Shown: positions 31,651 to 42,130 of the stretch, in pieces
Numbering within the stretch: the stretch's first letter is position 1
How the letters are laid out: each line of letters starts with the position of its first letter
Origin: Nitzschia sp. DOCU1
Lineage: Eukaryota > Bacillariophyta > Bacillariophyceae > Bacillariales > Bacillariaceae
Assembly: GCA_951394045.1 (NCBI GenBank)
Contig: OX595987.1
Location: 3,100,001-3,164,000 of the forward strand
Direction of reading: 5' to 3'
DNA: 64,000 nucleotides
Made by a program: the position numbers and the translations under genes
Notes under the pieces: generated by a model
The model's input: the letters and a program-made list of their open reading frames with translations, nothing else
The model's database searches: none
Told to the model about the DNA's origin: nothing

Positions 31651-31695
31651 AATAGCATGTAAAAGAAATAGAGGTCTATGAAGTTGTGCTGGTCG

Positions 31696-33741
31696 CTAGC
31701 AAAAGACCGAGGTGTTGGGCGTGTTGTCGGCCACGAAGCAGCCGTGAAGCCCGTGGGGAACACCCGACTTTAAATACAGCCGAGCCACTGGCCCTTCCCG
31801 CAGATCTCGTTCCAGATCAAAAATGGCCAGAAATTCGATTTTACGAGCCGCATCCCGAACCATACCCAGAAGGAAAGCCTGGGTTTCATCTTCTGGGTCG
31901 CCGTCCGCTTTAGGAACAATAATCGGCTCGTTGGTGAAGTATCGCAAACCAAACCAATAGGCATCCACTTCCTCGTTGAACTCATTCTCTGTCAGCAGTT
32001 GCCGACTTCCCGATTCCACCTTTAGTTTAGCATACCCGCTGGGGGGCGTACTGTCTCCAACTGCGTTCGATGCAGCCCCATAGACATTCTGAGCTCGGCG
32101 ATTGTTGAAGTTGGGATGTACTAGCACATGCTCGATGCAGACATTGGCCGATCCAGGGGCAACTTCTAGACTCACGCACTTTCTATCACGAGGATCCACT
32201 TCCATGCGCCATAGAAATGTGGGTGAAATGTCGGGAAAGTGGGGACTAAAGCCACCCCAGGCGCCCAAGAAGTCCACTGCGTCTGATGGAGGCCAACCAG
32301 AGAAGTAGGCAACGATATTGCCCGTCATGTCATCTTCATAAGCATGCGAAAAGTGAATGGTAAAGCATGGAGGTGTTTCCACGGAGAATGGCTCAAACTG
32401 CTCTTTTGCGGACGGCCGTGGAAAGACCCATGTAGCGATTGGTGCTCGGCCGTCCATTGCAAGACTAGCTGCAGGCCCCTTCAATCCCAGTAAAAAGGGC
32501 ACCGAATTCATTTTTAACGAATTGATGTTAAAAATGATGTAATTTTCAGTGATTGCCATATCATGAGGTGCAAGTTCACAGCCAGCCACTTCAAACGATT
32601 TGGAGGCTATCGGCAAAAAGTTCTGATCCCATTCGGTAAATGTCACTTCCAAACTCTGCGTAGCCGCCACCTGCTTCCAGTGCCATCCTATGAGATTGCC
32701 CGTCTTTGGGCATGCCTTAGGATGTGCGGTGTGGGCCGTTCCGCCGAGAAATTCCGGTTCAAATTCAGGCGGCATTCCTCCTCCCAATTTCATGGGTAAT
32801 CCCTTTTTGAGAACTCCGCCCAGGGTGTCCTCACCAATTGTTTTCAAAGTCTCAGGATCGAGCGCATAGGGGAGCCCCGACTCAAACAATGCCAACAACT
32901 TGCCACCCCATGAAACGACATGCGTGTTGGCAGCATTTTTGATGTTGGTGTTGAAGGCACTCCCAAAGACCTTTGCTAGCGCGGATGGTTCAATGGGCCC
33001 CGTATTGAGGCCCTCCTTTGGTCGATTGTCGAAGAGTGGAGAAGTGGGTCCACTTCCAAACACGCCCCTATAAATAAATCGACCGGCCGATTGTTCCTCG
33101 CGAAACTCAGTTGTTTCGATGAATCGGGATTGAAACCGAATGCGCCGTCGACCGTCGGTCGAAGGTGGAAAGGAAATCTTGAAAATCATGCCATCGGCAT
33201 CCAAAACATGCTGGACCCGTTCTCCTGCCACACCAAATTTTCCCGGTCCGTTGCGAAATAGGGTTCCAATCAGGTTATCAGGAACCTTACCATCAATATC
33301 GTCGATTTCATAGTCGGCGTAACCAGTGAGCGGATCGATGAGGTTAGGGTACGCCGGAGGTGACTCATAGGTATACCAAGCTTCTCTCCAATCTGCCTCG
33401 ACAAAGATTCCACGCCCCAAATCTACTTGACGTTCTTCGGGGTGTGTATCCGACTCCATCGCCTTTTGTAAAGCGGGTGTCAGTGGCCGAGGATTTTGGT
33501 GCACCATTGTTGGCGCAATCTCCCAAAAGGGTGGATTGGAAGTAGAGACTTCCCCACCATGCTGGTTACGTGTTGAGTTACCAACAGGTGATGACACCTT
33601 TGTCACTTCAAGCTCCTCGAGTTGAGATACCCGTCGTGAAATCTTTGGTCGATCGCCGACCCTGAGGACAAATGCATCCAATGAAGTCGTCAGCAGGAAG
33701 ATTCCAACCCAAAATCGGGACGACGACAAGGTTGGCATCAT
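31696..33741 (-). CDS. Carotenoid-cleavage dioxygenase (RPE65/CCD family), plastid-type leader
   Basis: 681 aa from ATG 33741; the longer frame needs GTG. The leader MMPTLSSSRFWVGIFLLTTS ends LDAFVLRVG, a good diatom ASAFAP-type plastid signal. The CCD fold is clear: GTLFRNGPGKF, VLDADGMI, NTHVVSWGGKLLALFESG, and the four iron-binding histidines in TAHPKA, LAPHDMAI, FTIHFSHAYEDD and VPHGLHGCF. A glutamate-rich second shell cannot be assessed. The enzyme would oxidatively cleave a carotenoid or apocarotenoid double bond in the plastid. It does not look like animal RPE65 specifically. Confidence 0.87.
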   Translation of the reverse strand: MMPTLSSSRFWVGIFLLTTSLDAFVLRVGDRPKISRRVSQLEELEVTKVSSPVGNSTRNQHGGEVSTSNPPFWEIAPTMVHQNPRPLTPALQKAMESDTHPEERQVDLGRGIFVEADWREAWYTYESPPAYPNLIDPLTGYADYEIDDIDGKVPDNLIGTLFRNGPGKFGVAGERVQHVLDADGMIFKISFPPSTDGRRRIRFQSRFIETTEFREEQSAGRFIYRGVFGSGPTSPLFDNRPKEGLNTGPIEPSALAKVFGSAFNTNIKNAANTHVVSWGGKLLALFESGLPYALDPETLKTIGEDTLGGVLKKGLPMKLGGGMPPEFEPEFLGGTAHTAHPKACPKTGNLIGWHWKQVAATQSLEVTFTEWDQNFLPIASKSFEVAGCELAPHDMAITENYIIFNINSLKMNSVPFLLGLKGPAASLAMDGRAPIATWVFPRPSAKEQFEPFSVETPPCFTIHFSHAYEDDMTGNIVAYFSGWPPSDAVDFLGAWGGFSPHFPDISPTFLWRMEVDPRDRKCVSLEVAPGSANVCIEHVLVHPNFNNRRAQNVYGAASNAVGDSTPPSGYAKLKVESGSRQLLTENEFNEEVDAYWFGLRYFTNEPIIVPKADGDPEDETQAFLLGMVRDAARKIEFLAIFDLERDLREGPVARLYLKSGVPHGLHGCFVADNTPNTSVFC

Positions 33742-34260
33742 GGATTTACTGAACACGCAACAAAACCTACAGCAGAGCCTACAATCAATTGTGTTGAATC
33801 CTTGTAGAACGCTCTCAAATCGATCCCAACCTCTCTAAGCGAAGGATGAGAAAGGCGCTCTCCCCATCAAGCCCAAAAGAGTCCATTTCTTTGTGGAGAA
33901 CGATGTGTCATCATGCTCGTTTTTCATTTTTTCTTCCTTTCTCTCATTCGTCGTCCTTTGCCCTACTAGCGTCGGCAGGCGACGATCCTTCTTTCCCCCG
34001 TAAAAGCGGACCAATCAGCGAGCGCGATGTGTCAGTTCCTGACTGACCAATCAAAACGCCCCTTGCAGGGTGATGTGGATCCCGATTCTCCTCCACGTGG
34101 CATTTTGCCGTCGAAACCCCCAACCCCTGCGCGAACGGGCGTGCGGCAGGTTTGCAAACGAACCTTTCTCGCCGCAAAGGAAAATACACCACCCAAACAC
34201 AACCATAAAATCTTCCATCGTCTTCTTCACATCATCGGCGTCCATCGTCATTTTTTCAAC
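33742..34260. promoter_or_regulatory. Divergent promoter of CCD and SIL1: two CCAAT boxes and a CACGTG box
   Basis: 519 bp without a gene. GACCAATCA occurs twice (CCAAT at 34011-34015 and 34047-34051), and the palindrome CCACGTGG is at 34093-34100, about 160 bp before the SIL1 ATG. CCAAT plus CCACG halves recall ER-stress elements of animals, but the spacing is not that of ERSE, so this is suggestive only. Confidence 0.4.
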
Positions 34261-35808
34261 ATGAGCACTAAGATATCACCACGATGGCTCCTGCCACTGC
34301 TAGGCATGTTCCTTCTCGCGAGCAACAAGCCATGGATGATGCCGGTTTCTGCCAAGGAAATTGAAGCGACCAAAGAATGGCAACTCCTGGGTGAAAATGA
34401 CACTGTCGCCGCTGGCATGCACATTCGCATTGACATGACCACTGGAGAAAAGTGGGTCAAGCTACCCGACGACGAAGAAGATGAAAAGGAAGAAGGTTCT
34501 ATGACCACCTCTACTTCTTCTAGCAACGCCATGGCTGCAATCATTCAGCCTGACGGTTCCGTCGAAGTAAAGAATTCCCAAAACGACGACGGCGACAAGG
34601 AAGAAGCCAATCAGTACGATTACGATATGATGTATCGAACCTTGTCCAAGTTACCACCGGAAGAGATGCAGCGTTATGGTGGATTACCACAGTTGCCCGA
34701 AACCAACAAGGAATCCAGGCGAGTTTTGACTGCCAAAGAACGTCAGGCCTTTGAGGCACGAATGGCACAAATATGGGAGCAACGACAGGCGGAACTACGA
34801 GAAGTCCAAGCGATGCTCATGGATCTTCCTGAAGTACTGAAGGAAAGAATACGCGGAATCCAGGAATATCTCAGGGAGCCCCTGGAGCAATTGAGAAAGG
34901 TCGACTTGTATAACGAGGAGGCTGATTCTGGCACGGTCACCGATATAATCTCACTCCTCAAAGATTTGGAATTTCAATTGACCGACGTCGACAATGCCCG
35001 TGACTTTCATACCCTGGGTGGGTGGGAACTCTTAGTATCACTACTGGACGAAAGTTCGCATGTACAAAACAAGACTATTTCAAAATTGTCTCGGTCGACC
35101 GAAGGCAAAATTCGGGCCGTTCAGGCCCACGCGGCCTGGACTATTGGAACCGCAGTCAAGAACACAGGAGAATTCTTCCCTTATGCAGTAGAACGCGTCA
35201 AGATCGGAGCCAAAACCACCACCACAGCTCTGGATATGCTACTGGATGTGTTTTGCCAGAATTACAAGGACCAAGAATCTTGGCCGATTCGGATATTGCG
35301 TGAAAAGAGCATATATGCCATTGGATCCCTGTTGCGCGGGAATCGTCTTTCCCAAGCTCATTTGATCCAAAACCAGGGTGCCTCGCGCCTCAGCGATAAG
35401 CTCCAACAACTCGTTCAAGGCAATACGTCTTTTGACGCAAAATTGGTCCAACGATTGATGTCACTACCCAGCGATATTATTATGGACATTCAACTCGACG
35501 GAGAAGAATCCACAGCTGCATTGAACAAAGCCGTCATCGAAGCCTTTACGACGTCAGACTGGTGTAACGCACTAAGTACAGCGCTGGTCACCGAAACGTT
35601 CTTACCCGTGCGAGTCCAGGAAACAATCATGGAAGCAATTCAAGCCATGGCCCCATACTGTATCAGTTGGAAAGAAAAGTCGCAAGACCACAAGTCGGCA
35701 CTCGAGCGCTTTCAAAAGGAATGGAAGCAAAACGAAGCAGATTTCGACCCTGAGCACCTCAAACAGTTGAACGAGCAGTTGGCCCAAACAACTTGCAAGG
35801 TAGTCTAA
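34261..35808 (+). CDS. SIL1: SIL1-like ER nucleotide exchange factor for BiP
   Basis: 515 aa, ATG 34261. A signal peptide (WLLPLLGMFLLASNKPW) is followed by the SIL1 N-terminal signature EWQLLGENDTVAAGMHIRID and MTTGEKWVKL, matching the EWQVL...GLHVRLNLQTGE pattern of SIL1. A linker with acidic and Ser/Thr runs leads to Armadillo-like helices: LLKDLEFQLTDVDNARDF, LGGWELLVSLLDE, VQAHAAWTIGTAVKNT and KSIYAIGSLLRGN, as in the Fes1/HspBP1/SIL1 fold. It would release ADP from the ER Hsp70 BiP. No HDEL/KDEL-type C-terminus is present (ends TTCKVV). It converges on the hydrolase gene. Confidence 0.87.
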   Translation: MSTKISPRWLLPLLGMFLLASNKPWMMPVSAKEIEATKEWQLLGENDTVAAGMHIRIDMTTGEKWVKLPDDEEDEKEEGSMTTSTSSSNAMAAIIQPDGSVEVKNSQNDDGDKEEANQYDYDMMYRTLSKLPPEEMQRYGGLPQLPETNKESRRVLTAKERQAFEARMAQIWEQRQAELREVQAMLMDLPEVLKERIRGIQEYLREPLEQLRKVDLYNEEADSGTVTDIISLLKDLEFQLTDVDNARDFHTLGGWELLVSLLDESSHVQNKTISKLSRSTEGKIRAVQAHAAWTIGTAVKNTGEFFPYAVERVKIGAKTTTTALDMLLDVFCQNYKDQESWPIRILREKSIYAIGSLLRGNRLSQAHLIQNQGASRLSDKLQQLVQGNTSFDAKLVQRLMSLPSDIIMDIQLDGEESTAALNKAVIEAFTTSDWCNALSTALVTETFLPVRVQETIMEAIQAMAPYCISWKEKSQDHKSALERFQKEWKQNEADFDPEHLKQLNEQLAQTTCKVV

Positions 35809-35948
35809 CAGAGCCGCGATGATGAGCTCGACTTTAGAAATCCTTTTTCACTGGTAAATACATTTACGTTATGCCTGGATTGCATTGCAAGACGGTCAAT
35901 GCAAACGTGTCAAGGCCACTGATTCTTTCTACATGTGTATGTGTGATT

Positions 35949-37529
35949 CTATCGCGATGTTTGTTGCTGAACAATATCCAATTCCTGTTGCAGCATGAGT
36001 CCCTTGATTTGTTTCCATTTGGATGGAGACGAAATGCAGTCTCCATGACCAACTCCATTCCAGTATACGGTTGTCGGTTGCTGGGCAGGTGGGACACACG
36101 ACGCATGTCGTTCCAATTCTTGCTGCACTTTTCGTGCATTCAAAATCTCATCTTGTTCCGACAGACAAACGAGCAGTCGATGGTGTTCTTGCAAATCTTG
36201 TAGCCACAATTCGCTATTGTACCATGCAAAGTGCCTCCTCAAATAATATTCCGTAAAGAGTTCCGAACTAGCCACCATTCGTATTTTGTCCAATTCTTGG
36301 GCATACAAAAAGTTGACCATGACATCGGGTTCACTCAACAAAATGGCGACGGGATCCAACAAGACCACCTGTTGAATTTGTTTGGAAATTTTGGGACATG
36401 CCAATAACCATGTGATTGGGCATGAGCCAAAAGAATGACCGACGACCGACAGAGGTCCAAAGTCTGGACCCAGACACAAATGCACGAGTTCGACAACGCC
36501 TTCCACGGTTTGTTCTTCCGAGAGAGGATGGAAATCAATACAACAGGATATGGATCGATTTTCAAACAAAAATACTGGCCGTTCCCGTTCCGTCGCCAAT
36601 CCAAAGAATAACATGGGGAGATACAAGATCAGTCCACTGGGGGCAATGCCATGAAAGAACAAGAGCGGCATAAATGTCGATGTCGACGTGGTAGATGAAG
36701 GTCGTCCCGGTCGATACCACCCTACCAACCCCGTCGACGCGACTAGGCGTCTATATCCCATGACTCTCAAGCCCATGCCACCAAAGAACTGCATGAGACC
36801 TACAACGACATAGACCAGCAACGGCCGATGCATGGCGTTTACTTCTTCCAAGGTCATAGACCTGGGCTTTGTCACATGATATGATTCCGATTGTCGAAGT
36901 TTTGGATTTGTGGATTTCTTGGGAAAGGTCAGATTTTGTTCCTGCTCGACCAGTTGATAAATTTTGTCTAGTTCTTGCATTTCCCAGGGCAACAAAGCCA
37001 AGTAGTGTTTGCCAAAGAACGCCCAGGCGAAGAAATCATCAATGTCTTCCTTGTACAGACACACAATCGGTTCATCGTCCGTCGTCGGTGGCGTAGTGGA
37101 TGTTCTCGGCCGAATAGCGTTCTTGCTTGCTATTTCTTCCTCGTCATCATCCGAGTTCTCAGGAGAACTCGAGGGGGTGGGCGACAGTTCCGGAAAGTTG
37201 GTGGAGGGTTCTCCGCCGGCGCTCCGCGTAGTAACAACATGGTTCTTGTTTTTGGCGACATGAAACCACTCTGCCAGAAACCTGTGAACGGTGGCCATCA
37301 TATCCTGGTTATTTCGAGCACAAGTGGCTTCTATCCGCCGCATGACTCGCACCATCAATTTGGATCGGTCATCGCCGTAGTCGCGATAAGGAGCTGGGGG
37401 CGTTAGTTCATTGGCTCGAGGCACCAGATAATAGTGAAAGACGAGATAAAAGATGGCTTCGACTCCCAGATAAAAGGGAGCCACCCCGTACAAGCAGCTG
37501 GCCAGGGCGGCAACGAGCTGCGATATCAT
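35949..37529 (-). CDS. Alpha/beta hydrolase with N-terminal membrane segment
   Basis: 526 aa from ATG 37529; the frame is open another 72 codons to a TTG, and an unseen 5' exon is possible. Hydrophobic helices lie near the N-terminus (LVAALASCLYGVAPFYLGVE) and around HRPLLVYVVVGLMQFFGG. The hydrolase domain begins MPLLFFHGIAPSG (oxyanion HG). The nucleophile elbow is VVGHSFGSCP (Ser), the acid is in CLSEQDEILNA and the base in NGVGHGDC, in the right order. An acidic/Ser-rich loop interrupts the N-terminal half. Probably a membrane-associated lipase or esterase; substrate unknown. Confidence 0.75.
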   Translation of the reverse strand: MISQLVAALASCLYGVAPFYLGVEAIFYLVFHYYLVPRANELTPPAPYRDYGDDRSKLMVRVMRRIEATCARNNQDMMATVHRFLAEWFHVAKNKNHVVTTRSAGGEPSTNFPELSPTPSSSPENSDDDEEEIASKNAIRPRTSTTPPTTDDEPIVCLYKEDIDDFFAWAFFGKHYLALLPWEMQELDKIYQLVEQEQNLTFPKKSTNPKLRQSESYHVTKPRSMTLEEVNAMHRPLLVYVVVGLMQFFGGMGLRVMGYRRLVASTGLVGWYRPGRPSSTTSTSTFMPLLFFHGIAPSGLILYLPMLFFGLATERERPVFLFENRSISCCIDFHPLSEEQTVEGVVELVHLCLGPDFGPLSVVGHSFGSCPITWLLACPKISKQIQQVVLLDPVAILLSEPDVMVNFLYAQELDKIRMVASSELFTEYYLRRHFAWYNSELWLQDLQEHHRLLVCLSEQDEILNARKVQQELERHASCVPPAQQPTTVYWNGVGHGDCISSPSKWKQIKGLMLQQELDIVQQQTSR

Positions 37530-38181
37530 TTTTTGGCTGGCAGCAGAAATTAACACTTCTGCGCCTGAGATAATGAGCGTGGGCCACTGCTGTATTAATA
37601 ATATCCCTTCTTGTTTTCTTGCCTCGCTGCTGGAACTGTTCTCTTCCGAACTAATCGCAAGGATGAAATAGCCACGACCCACCGATCGAAAAGGAATGCT
37701 AATGTGGCGCCATGCAAACTCGAGGGATGTTCGACAGAGTTTCAAAAGGCCGGCAGCCCAGCAAGGAACGGCTTCTCTGCCTGCGCGATGAAGGGAAAGA
37801 ACGGTCGGTTAATTTGATTCCGAAGCGCGTCATGTCCAGTGTATGTCGGTGCAAAACTTTTAACATACAAAATGGGAAAGGGACCGACTGACTGACGAAC
37901 TCGCTATCGAATAGGCACAGAAAACATGAAAAACATTTGATTTCTAGATTGGCACGACACAGAAAGCACGATTCAGATGATCGGTTTAGTCGAATATAGA
38001 TGAAAACAATCGATCTGTTCGATCCTTTGTTTGGTGCAATTTTTGCCGCCAACCAAAATCCGACATCACGAAGAAATCACTTGCCAAACCCTGACAGTGG
38101 CGGATCAATGAGGATCTGTCTTTGCCATAATGTAATATTCAGCTCTTTGTTTCTTTTCCTCTCTGAAAGTCTATAGATATC
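37530..38181. other. Divergent intergenic region (hydrolase / MFS transporter)
   Basis: 652 bp, part of which is an open extension of the hydrolase frame (to 37745, no ATG). No recognisable RNA gene or repeat seen; presumably promoters of both genes. Confidence 0.4.
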
Positions 38182-39723
38182 ATGGAAGAACCAACGGAAT
38201 GCGGCAGTCTGCTCCACCAGACAAATAATGGGGTGTCATCGTCACTGGAAGCCAGTGGGGACAGTCACCCCAAGCCGCCCATCTCACCCAATCATGCGAC
38301 CTCCAAACCCGCTTCGTCGTCGATATCCTACTGGGAATTCTTGTCGTCCAATCGCAATTACCGATGGTTCATATTGAGCTATCTTATTACGCACTTTGGA
38401 GAATGGTTGACTTACATTGCGTCCATTGATTTTATTGAATCGGTGCGGGCAAATCATCAACAGTCAACGTCGCGAACTGCCCTTTCCATCTTGATTCTTG
38501 TGCGATTGCTACCGAATGTGGTGCTCTCGGCACTGGGGGGAACGTTGGCAGATTCCCTGGATCGAAGGCTGATAATGATCTTCTTGGATATTTGTGGGGC
38601 ATTGTGCGCGTGTCTCTTCGTCCTGGCCTATCAGTGGGAATCCATATTTTGGCTTTATGTCGCCTCTTGTGTACAACAATGCATTGCAGGACTGTATGCC
38701 CCGTCACACAGTGCCATAGTTACTCAGTTGGTGCAATCAGATGTTCAACTAAAAAAGGCAACGACGTTAGAAGGGTTGACGTGGTCGGCAATGCAAGCCT
38801 TTGGCGCAGCAGCATCGGGATGGATGGTGGGTGCGTTAGGAATCCGTACTTGCTTCATTGTCGATGGCATTTCTTACGGAGTCAGTGCGCTCTTTTTGGC
38901 ATTTGTCACTGGTTCGTACAAGGTGGCCGAAGACAAGAAAGATGGAGAGCCAAGGCCAGGACAGAAAGACGAGGGCCTATCTCTATTGCAACAGTTTATC
39001 ACCATGGTCGTGGAGGCAAAACAGTACTTGTCTGGATCTTATTTCGGGGCATTGATTTTTTTAAAGGCCACTGCTGCCTTGGGCTATGGCGCCTGTGATA
39101 TATTGAATGTGGCATTTGCAGAACAAAGTGCAAACGGCCAAATGGCCGATGCTATCAGTTCCAATCATAGATTGGGAATTCTCTTTTCCTTGGTCGGAAT
39201 CGGCTGCATGGTTGGTCCACTTGTGGCAGAACGCCATATCCACGTTGAACGTCCTATAACATTACAAATATCATGTGTGGTGGGTTTTGGGTTCTCAACC
39301 ATTGGCTACTTTGGCTGGGCATCGATTCCGTACTTTTGGTCCGTCTGCATTTTTTCGGTAATTCGGGCAGCGGGTTCGTCCAATATTTGGATTCATTCCA
39401 CGCTACTACTGCAAAAAATGGCAGCCCCGAACATGCTAGGTCGAGTCTTGGCGGCAGATTATGCGATGGCCTTGGTCGGGGAAGCCTTAGCTGCTTATTT
39501 CTGTGGCGTATTCATGGACATTTACACCGACTGGACTCCCTACCAGGTCAGCTTGCTGTTGGCACTTTTGACTCTGGTCATCACTCTGGGATGGTCGACC
39601 TATCACCTTTCGGGACGTGGGGCCGCAATGTATGAACCGGCCACGGAAAAATCTACCAGAAAAAATCAGAGTGAATCATCATTGTCGGACGAGCATTCGC
39701 CACTTCTATCTAACAAGCTGTGA
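38182..39723 (+). CDS. Major facilitator superfamily transporter
   Basis: 513 aa, ATG 38182. About 50 polar residues precede the first helix (WFILSYLITHFGEWLTYIA). MFS motif A is present as GGTLADSLDRRLIM between TM2 and TM3, and about 12 hydrophobic segments can be counted. The pattern, including GLYAPSHSAIVTQLV and TWSAMQAFGAAASGWMVGA, resembles the bacterial-type MFS_3 (enterobactin exporter-like) group. Substrate unknown; efflux of a small molecule is likely. The cytosolic tail is Ser-rich (SESSLSDEHSPLL). Convergent with the DGQHR gene (249-bp gap). Confidence 0.85.
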   Translation: MEEPTECGSLLHQTNNGVSSSLEASGDSHPKPPISPNHATSKPASSSISYWEFLSSNRNYRWFILSYLITHFGEWLTYIASIDFIESVRANHQQSTSRTALSILILVRLLPNVVLSALGGTLADSLDRRLIMIFLDICGALCACLFVLAYQWESIFWLYVASCVQQCIAGLYAPSHSAIVTQLVQSDVQLKKATTLEGLTWSAMQAFGAAASGWMVGALGIRTCFIVDGISYGVSALFLAFVTGSYKVAEDKKDGEPRPGQKDEGLSLLQQFITMVVEAKQYLSGSYFGALIFLKATAALGYGACDILNVAFAEQSANGQMADAISSNHRLGILFSLVGIGCMVGPLVAERHIHVERPITLQISCVVGFGFSTIGYFGWASIPYFWSVCIFSVIRAAGSSNIWIHSTLLLQKMAAPNMLGRVLAADYAMALVGEALAAYFCGVFMDIYTDWTPYQVSLLLALLTLVITLGWSTYHLSGRGAAMYEPATEKSTRKNQSESSLSDEHSPLLSNKL

Positions 39724-39972
39724 TGGTGAGAGTCGGGGCGACAACTGCTACGCAGTGCCACTCGGTCTGATGCATCGCAGAACGTGCGAGCTTGATGAAT
39801 ATGGCGCCAACAACTTGCAATCTACAGCTTGCATCGTACCATATCGCCCATGGCGGTGATAGAGACATCATCCCAAGTACACGATGGTGACGTTTAGAGG
39901 CTCTACGCATGACACTTTGGCTAGGTAGAACTTTATCATGAGACGCAGGCACCAGACCGCTCCAGCCCTACT

Positions 39973-41443
39973 CTATTGGTCGTACCACGAGTTATCCAGC
40001 CCAAGATAGAAGCTGTTAGTTCGCGCCTTCTCCAAAGCCCCGGCGGGTGTCTTCTTCTCTAGCGCTTTGTTGTTCTTAAGAGCTTCATCGCTGTAATACT
40101 CGGCCATCTCCCGATTCCTCGCATTGATCCATTCAACCAAATCATCTGCATTCTTGATTTCATTTCTTTCAATGACTTGGCCCAGAAAGATATCATTACG
40201 CACATTGTCCACGTTGAGGTGTGGCTTTCGACAATTCGTGTTGGACGAGAACATTTTTGGGTATAGACCCGCGATGGTTGCGACTGCGGCATTGATTATT
40301 TCCAAATTTTCCGCCGTAACAAAACCTGGAAGATCGATTAAGTTGGCTGGTTGCGCCTTATTGATTTCTTTGAAAATGTCAGTTGCATATGAATCAGCAT
40401 GAGCACCTTCTGGTTGGCTGTACACTTCCACTAGAATTCGATTGAAGTCAAAGTCCTTCCCCGTTTTGTCATTATTCTTTTTCGCCAAAAGCTCTTTCAG
40501 CATACCTATACGATGTTGCCCATCGATGATTGCTAGGCTCCCATCGTTGCTCTTTACAATAGTGAGATTCGGCAAATCTGGCCATGGAAATCATCCCCAG
40601 GAAATCCAAGCAACGCACCTCATATATTCCAATGATCCCGGGCAACCCCGTATGCAGAGACTTTTCCTTTTCCTTGGCCATTTTTTTGACCCGGTCAACT
40701 CTGAAGAATCGCTGCTTGTCCCAAACAGGGAGAGAGCCCAGTCGCTCAACGCTTGATAAATAAACACGCTTGTGCCCTAAATCGCACACAACTGGTCCTA
40801 AAATCGGATGTTCCCCCAAAGCTTCTGCCGCGGAGCTTGTGGTAACAGGCGCACCTTCCTTTCCGACCGATTCGGCCTGCTGACGCTGCTTTTCTAGCTC
40901 CAAATCTGCTTTCCACTTTTCAAAAGCAATTTGTCGTTTTTGAATCTCTATATCGCTCTCCAATCTCTTCCTTGCCGCCCGTTCCATGTCCGCCTTTAGC
41001 AACTCAATTTTTTCTTCGAACTTGACGGCCGCTCGTTGGGCTTCGTCGGCACGGGCTTCGGCGAGCAATTCGTCTACAGACGGCTGATTACGACCACCAA
41101 ATTCCACCTTCTTGATGCCTTCCTTGTCGGTGTCCGATTTTTCCTGGTTTGTCTTTTCCCTCAGGCGATTACTTTCCTCCTCGGGGAGTGTCGAGGCGGT
41201 TTCTTCGGCCTGGTTCCAACGTAATTTTTGAATGTATTTCCCAAAGCCAAAGGCACCACCTTCATCGCTTTGGCTAGTCGATAAACATCTGGACGATGTT
41301 GTAAATTTTCGAGAGGAACAACTTCGGCAGGGGAGATCACCAGCAAGCTTTTCCATACCCGCCTCAGTGGCGGCATTCCTGGTCAGATATCCATGCGAAG
41401 ATGCCCGAGCTGCAATGACGCGAACAAAATGTCGAGAAATCAT
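39973..41443 (-). CDS. DGQHR-domain protein with mitochondrial-type leader (spliced)
   Basis: Exon 1 40619-41443 (ATG 41443; the longer frame needs GTG), intron 40552-40618 (67 nt, GTGCGT...AAAG, phase 0), exon 2 39973-40551; 467 aa. The join reads GLPGIIGIYE then SNDGSLAIIDGQHRIGML, placing the DGQHR motif where the family has it; translated separately, both frames run into nonsense at the junction. DGQHR is the ParB/DndB-like signature. The N-terminus (MISRHFVRVIAARASS) is basic and Ser-rich, like a mitochondrial presequence, followed by a long charged coiled coil (about 110-200). Function unknown; DNA- or nucleotide-related activity is only suggested by the family. Confidence 0.72.
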
Positions 41444-42003
41444 GGGTTGAAAATGCGAAAGCACCTGGATTTTCTCCTTTCTTGACTATCAGAGTGAGGG
41501 CAAAAATCAAATGGGTGCCACTATTGCTGATGACAAGAAATCAAGCGTCGGTGGGAGAGATGTCCACTACAGGTAGAGTCAGATAGAGAGTTTGTGACTT
41601 GGACCGCCAACAGAGGGCGCAGAAATCCGTCATTTTTTGGACTGGCATGATTTTCAGATTTTCCTGCACCCACGCGCCTGCCTGTCCCGCCTGCCGGCCC
41701 GTTTGTCCCGTGGCGCGAAATGTAATTAGTCGCCCTAGCCCCAAAAGTGCTAGATGATGCATGCATTGCCATGAAGCACGGGGTCGTCTATCCTCCTCTC
41801 TATTGCTTGGCAACGAAGACAAGCCTTCACGTTCTTGCGGTGTATGTCCAAGAAGAAGTCATGCCGTCACAGGCTACGCCTTCGAACAACGCATGGGATA
41901 CGACGATACTAGCTACAATGTAAGCAGCAAATAAGGGATAATACAGTACAGCTCATCCTCGTCTACTATGCAGGCTTCAGTCGTCTGGTGAATACCGCCA
42001 ATG
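41444..42003. other. Intergenic region, nothing recognised
   Basis: Promoter of the DGQHR gene and distal 3' UTR of the selenoprotein gene. The small frames at 41521-41822 carry no known motif. Confidence 0.4.
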
Positions 42004-42069
42004 GTGATTCTTTGTTCAGCTGACCCCAAATTTGTGCAAAAATTAAGAGGCGAGCGTCATTCGAGTCAC
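42004..42069 (-). promoter_or_regulatory. Candidate SECIS element (selenocysteine insertion)
   Basis: On the minus strand, 62 nt after the TAA of the gene. ATGA lies at 42060-42057, then 12 nt, then AA at 42044-42043 in the apical loop, with TGA at 42018-42016 completing the non-canonical quartet. The stem between them pairs GCTCGCCTC (42055-42047) with GGGGTCAGC (42027-42019): nine positions, one C-C mismatch and two G-U wobbles. A lower helix pairs GTGACTC with GAATCAC, one mismatch. The ATGA-to-AA spacing fits eukaryotic SECIS elements. Found by eye; folding not computed. Confidence 0.65.
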
Positions 42070-42130
42070 ATGTGGATCCATTCCTTCCGATGTCGCCTGT
42101 CGTCGATGAGAAAAATATGTTTGCTCCACT

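Noticed and set aside
40552..40618. 37- or 41-nt introns, or a frameshift, in the DGQHR gene
   Set aside because: The 41-nt choice breaks the frame and the 37-nt one leaves an odd insert. The 67-nt intron gives a clean family-like join and matches other intron sizes here.
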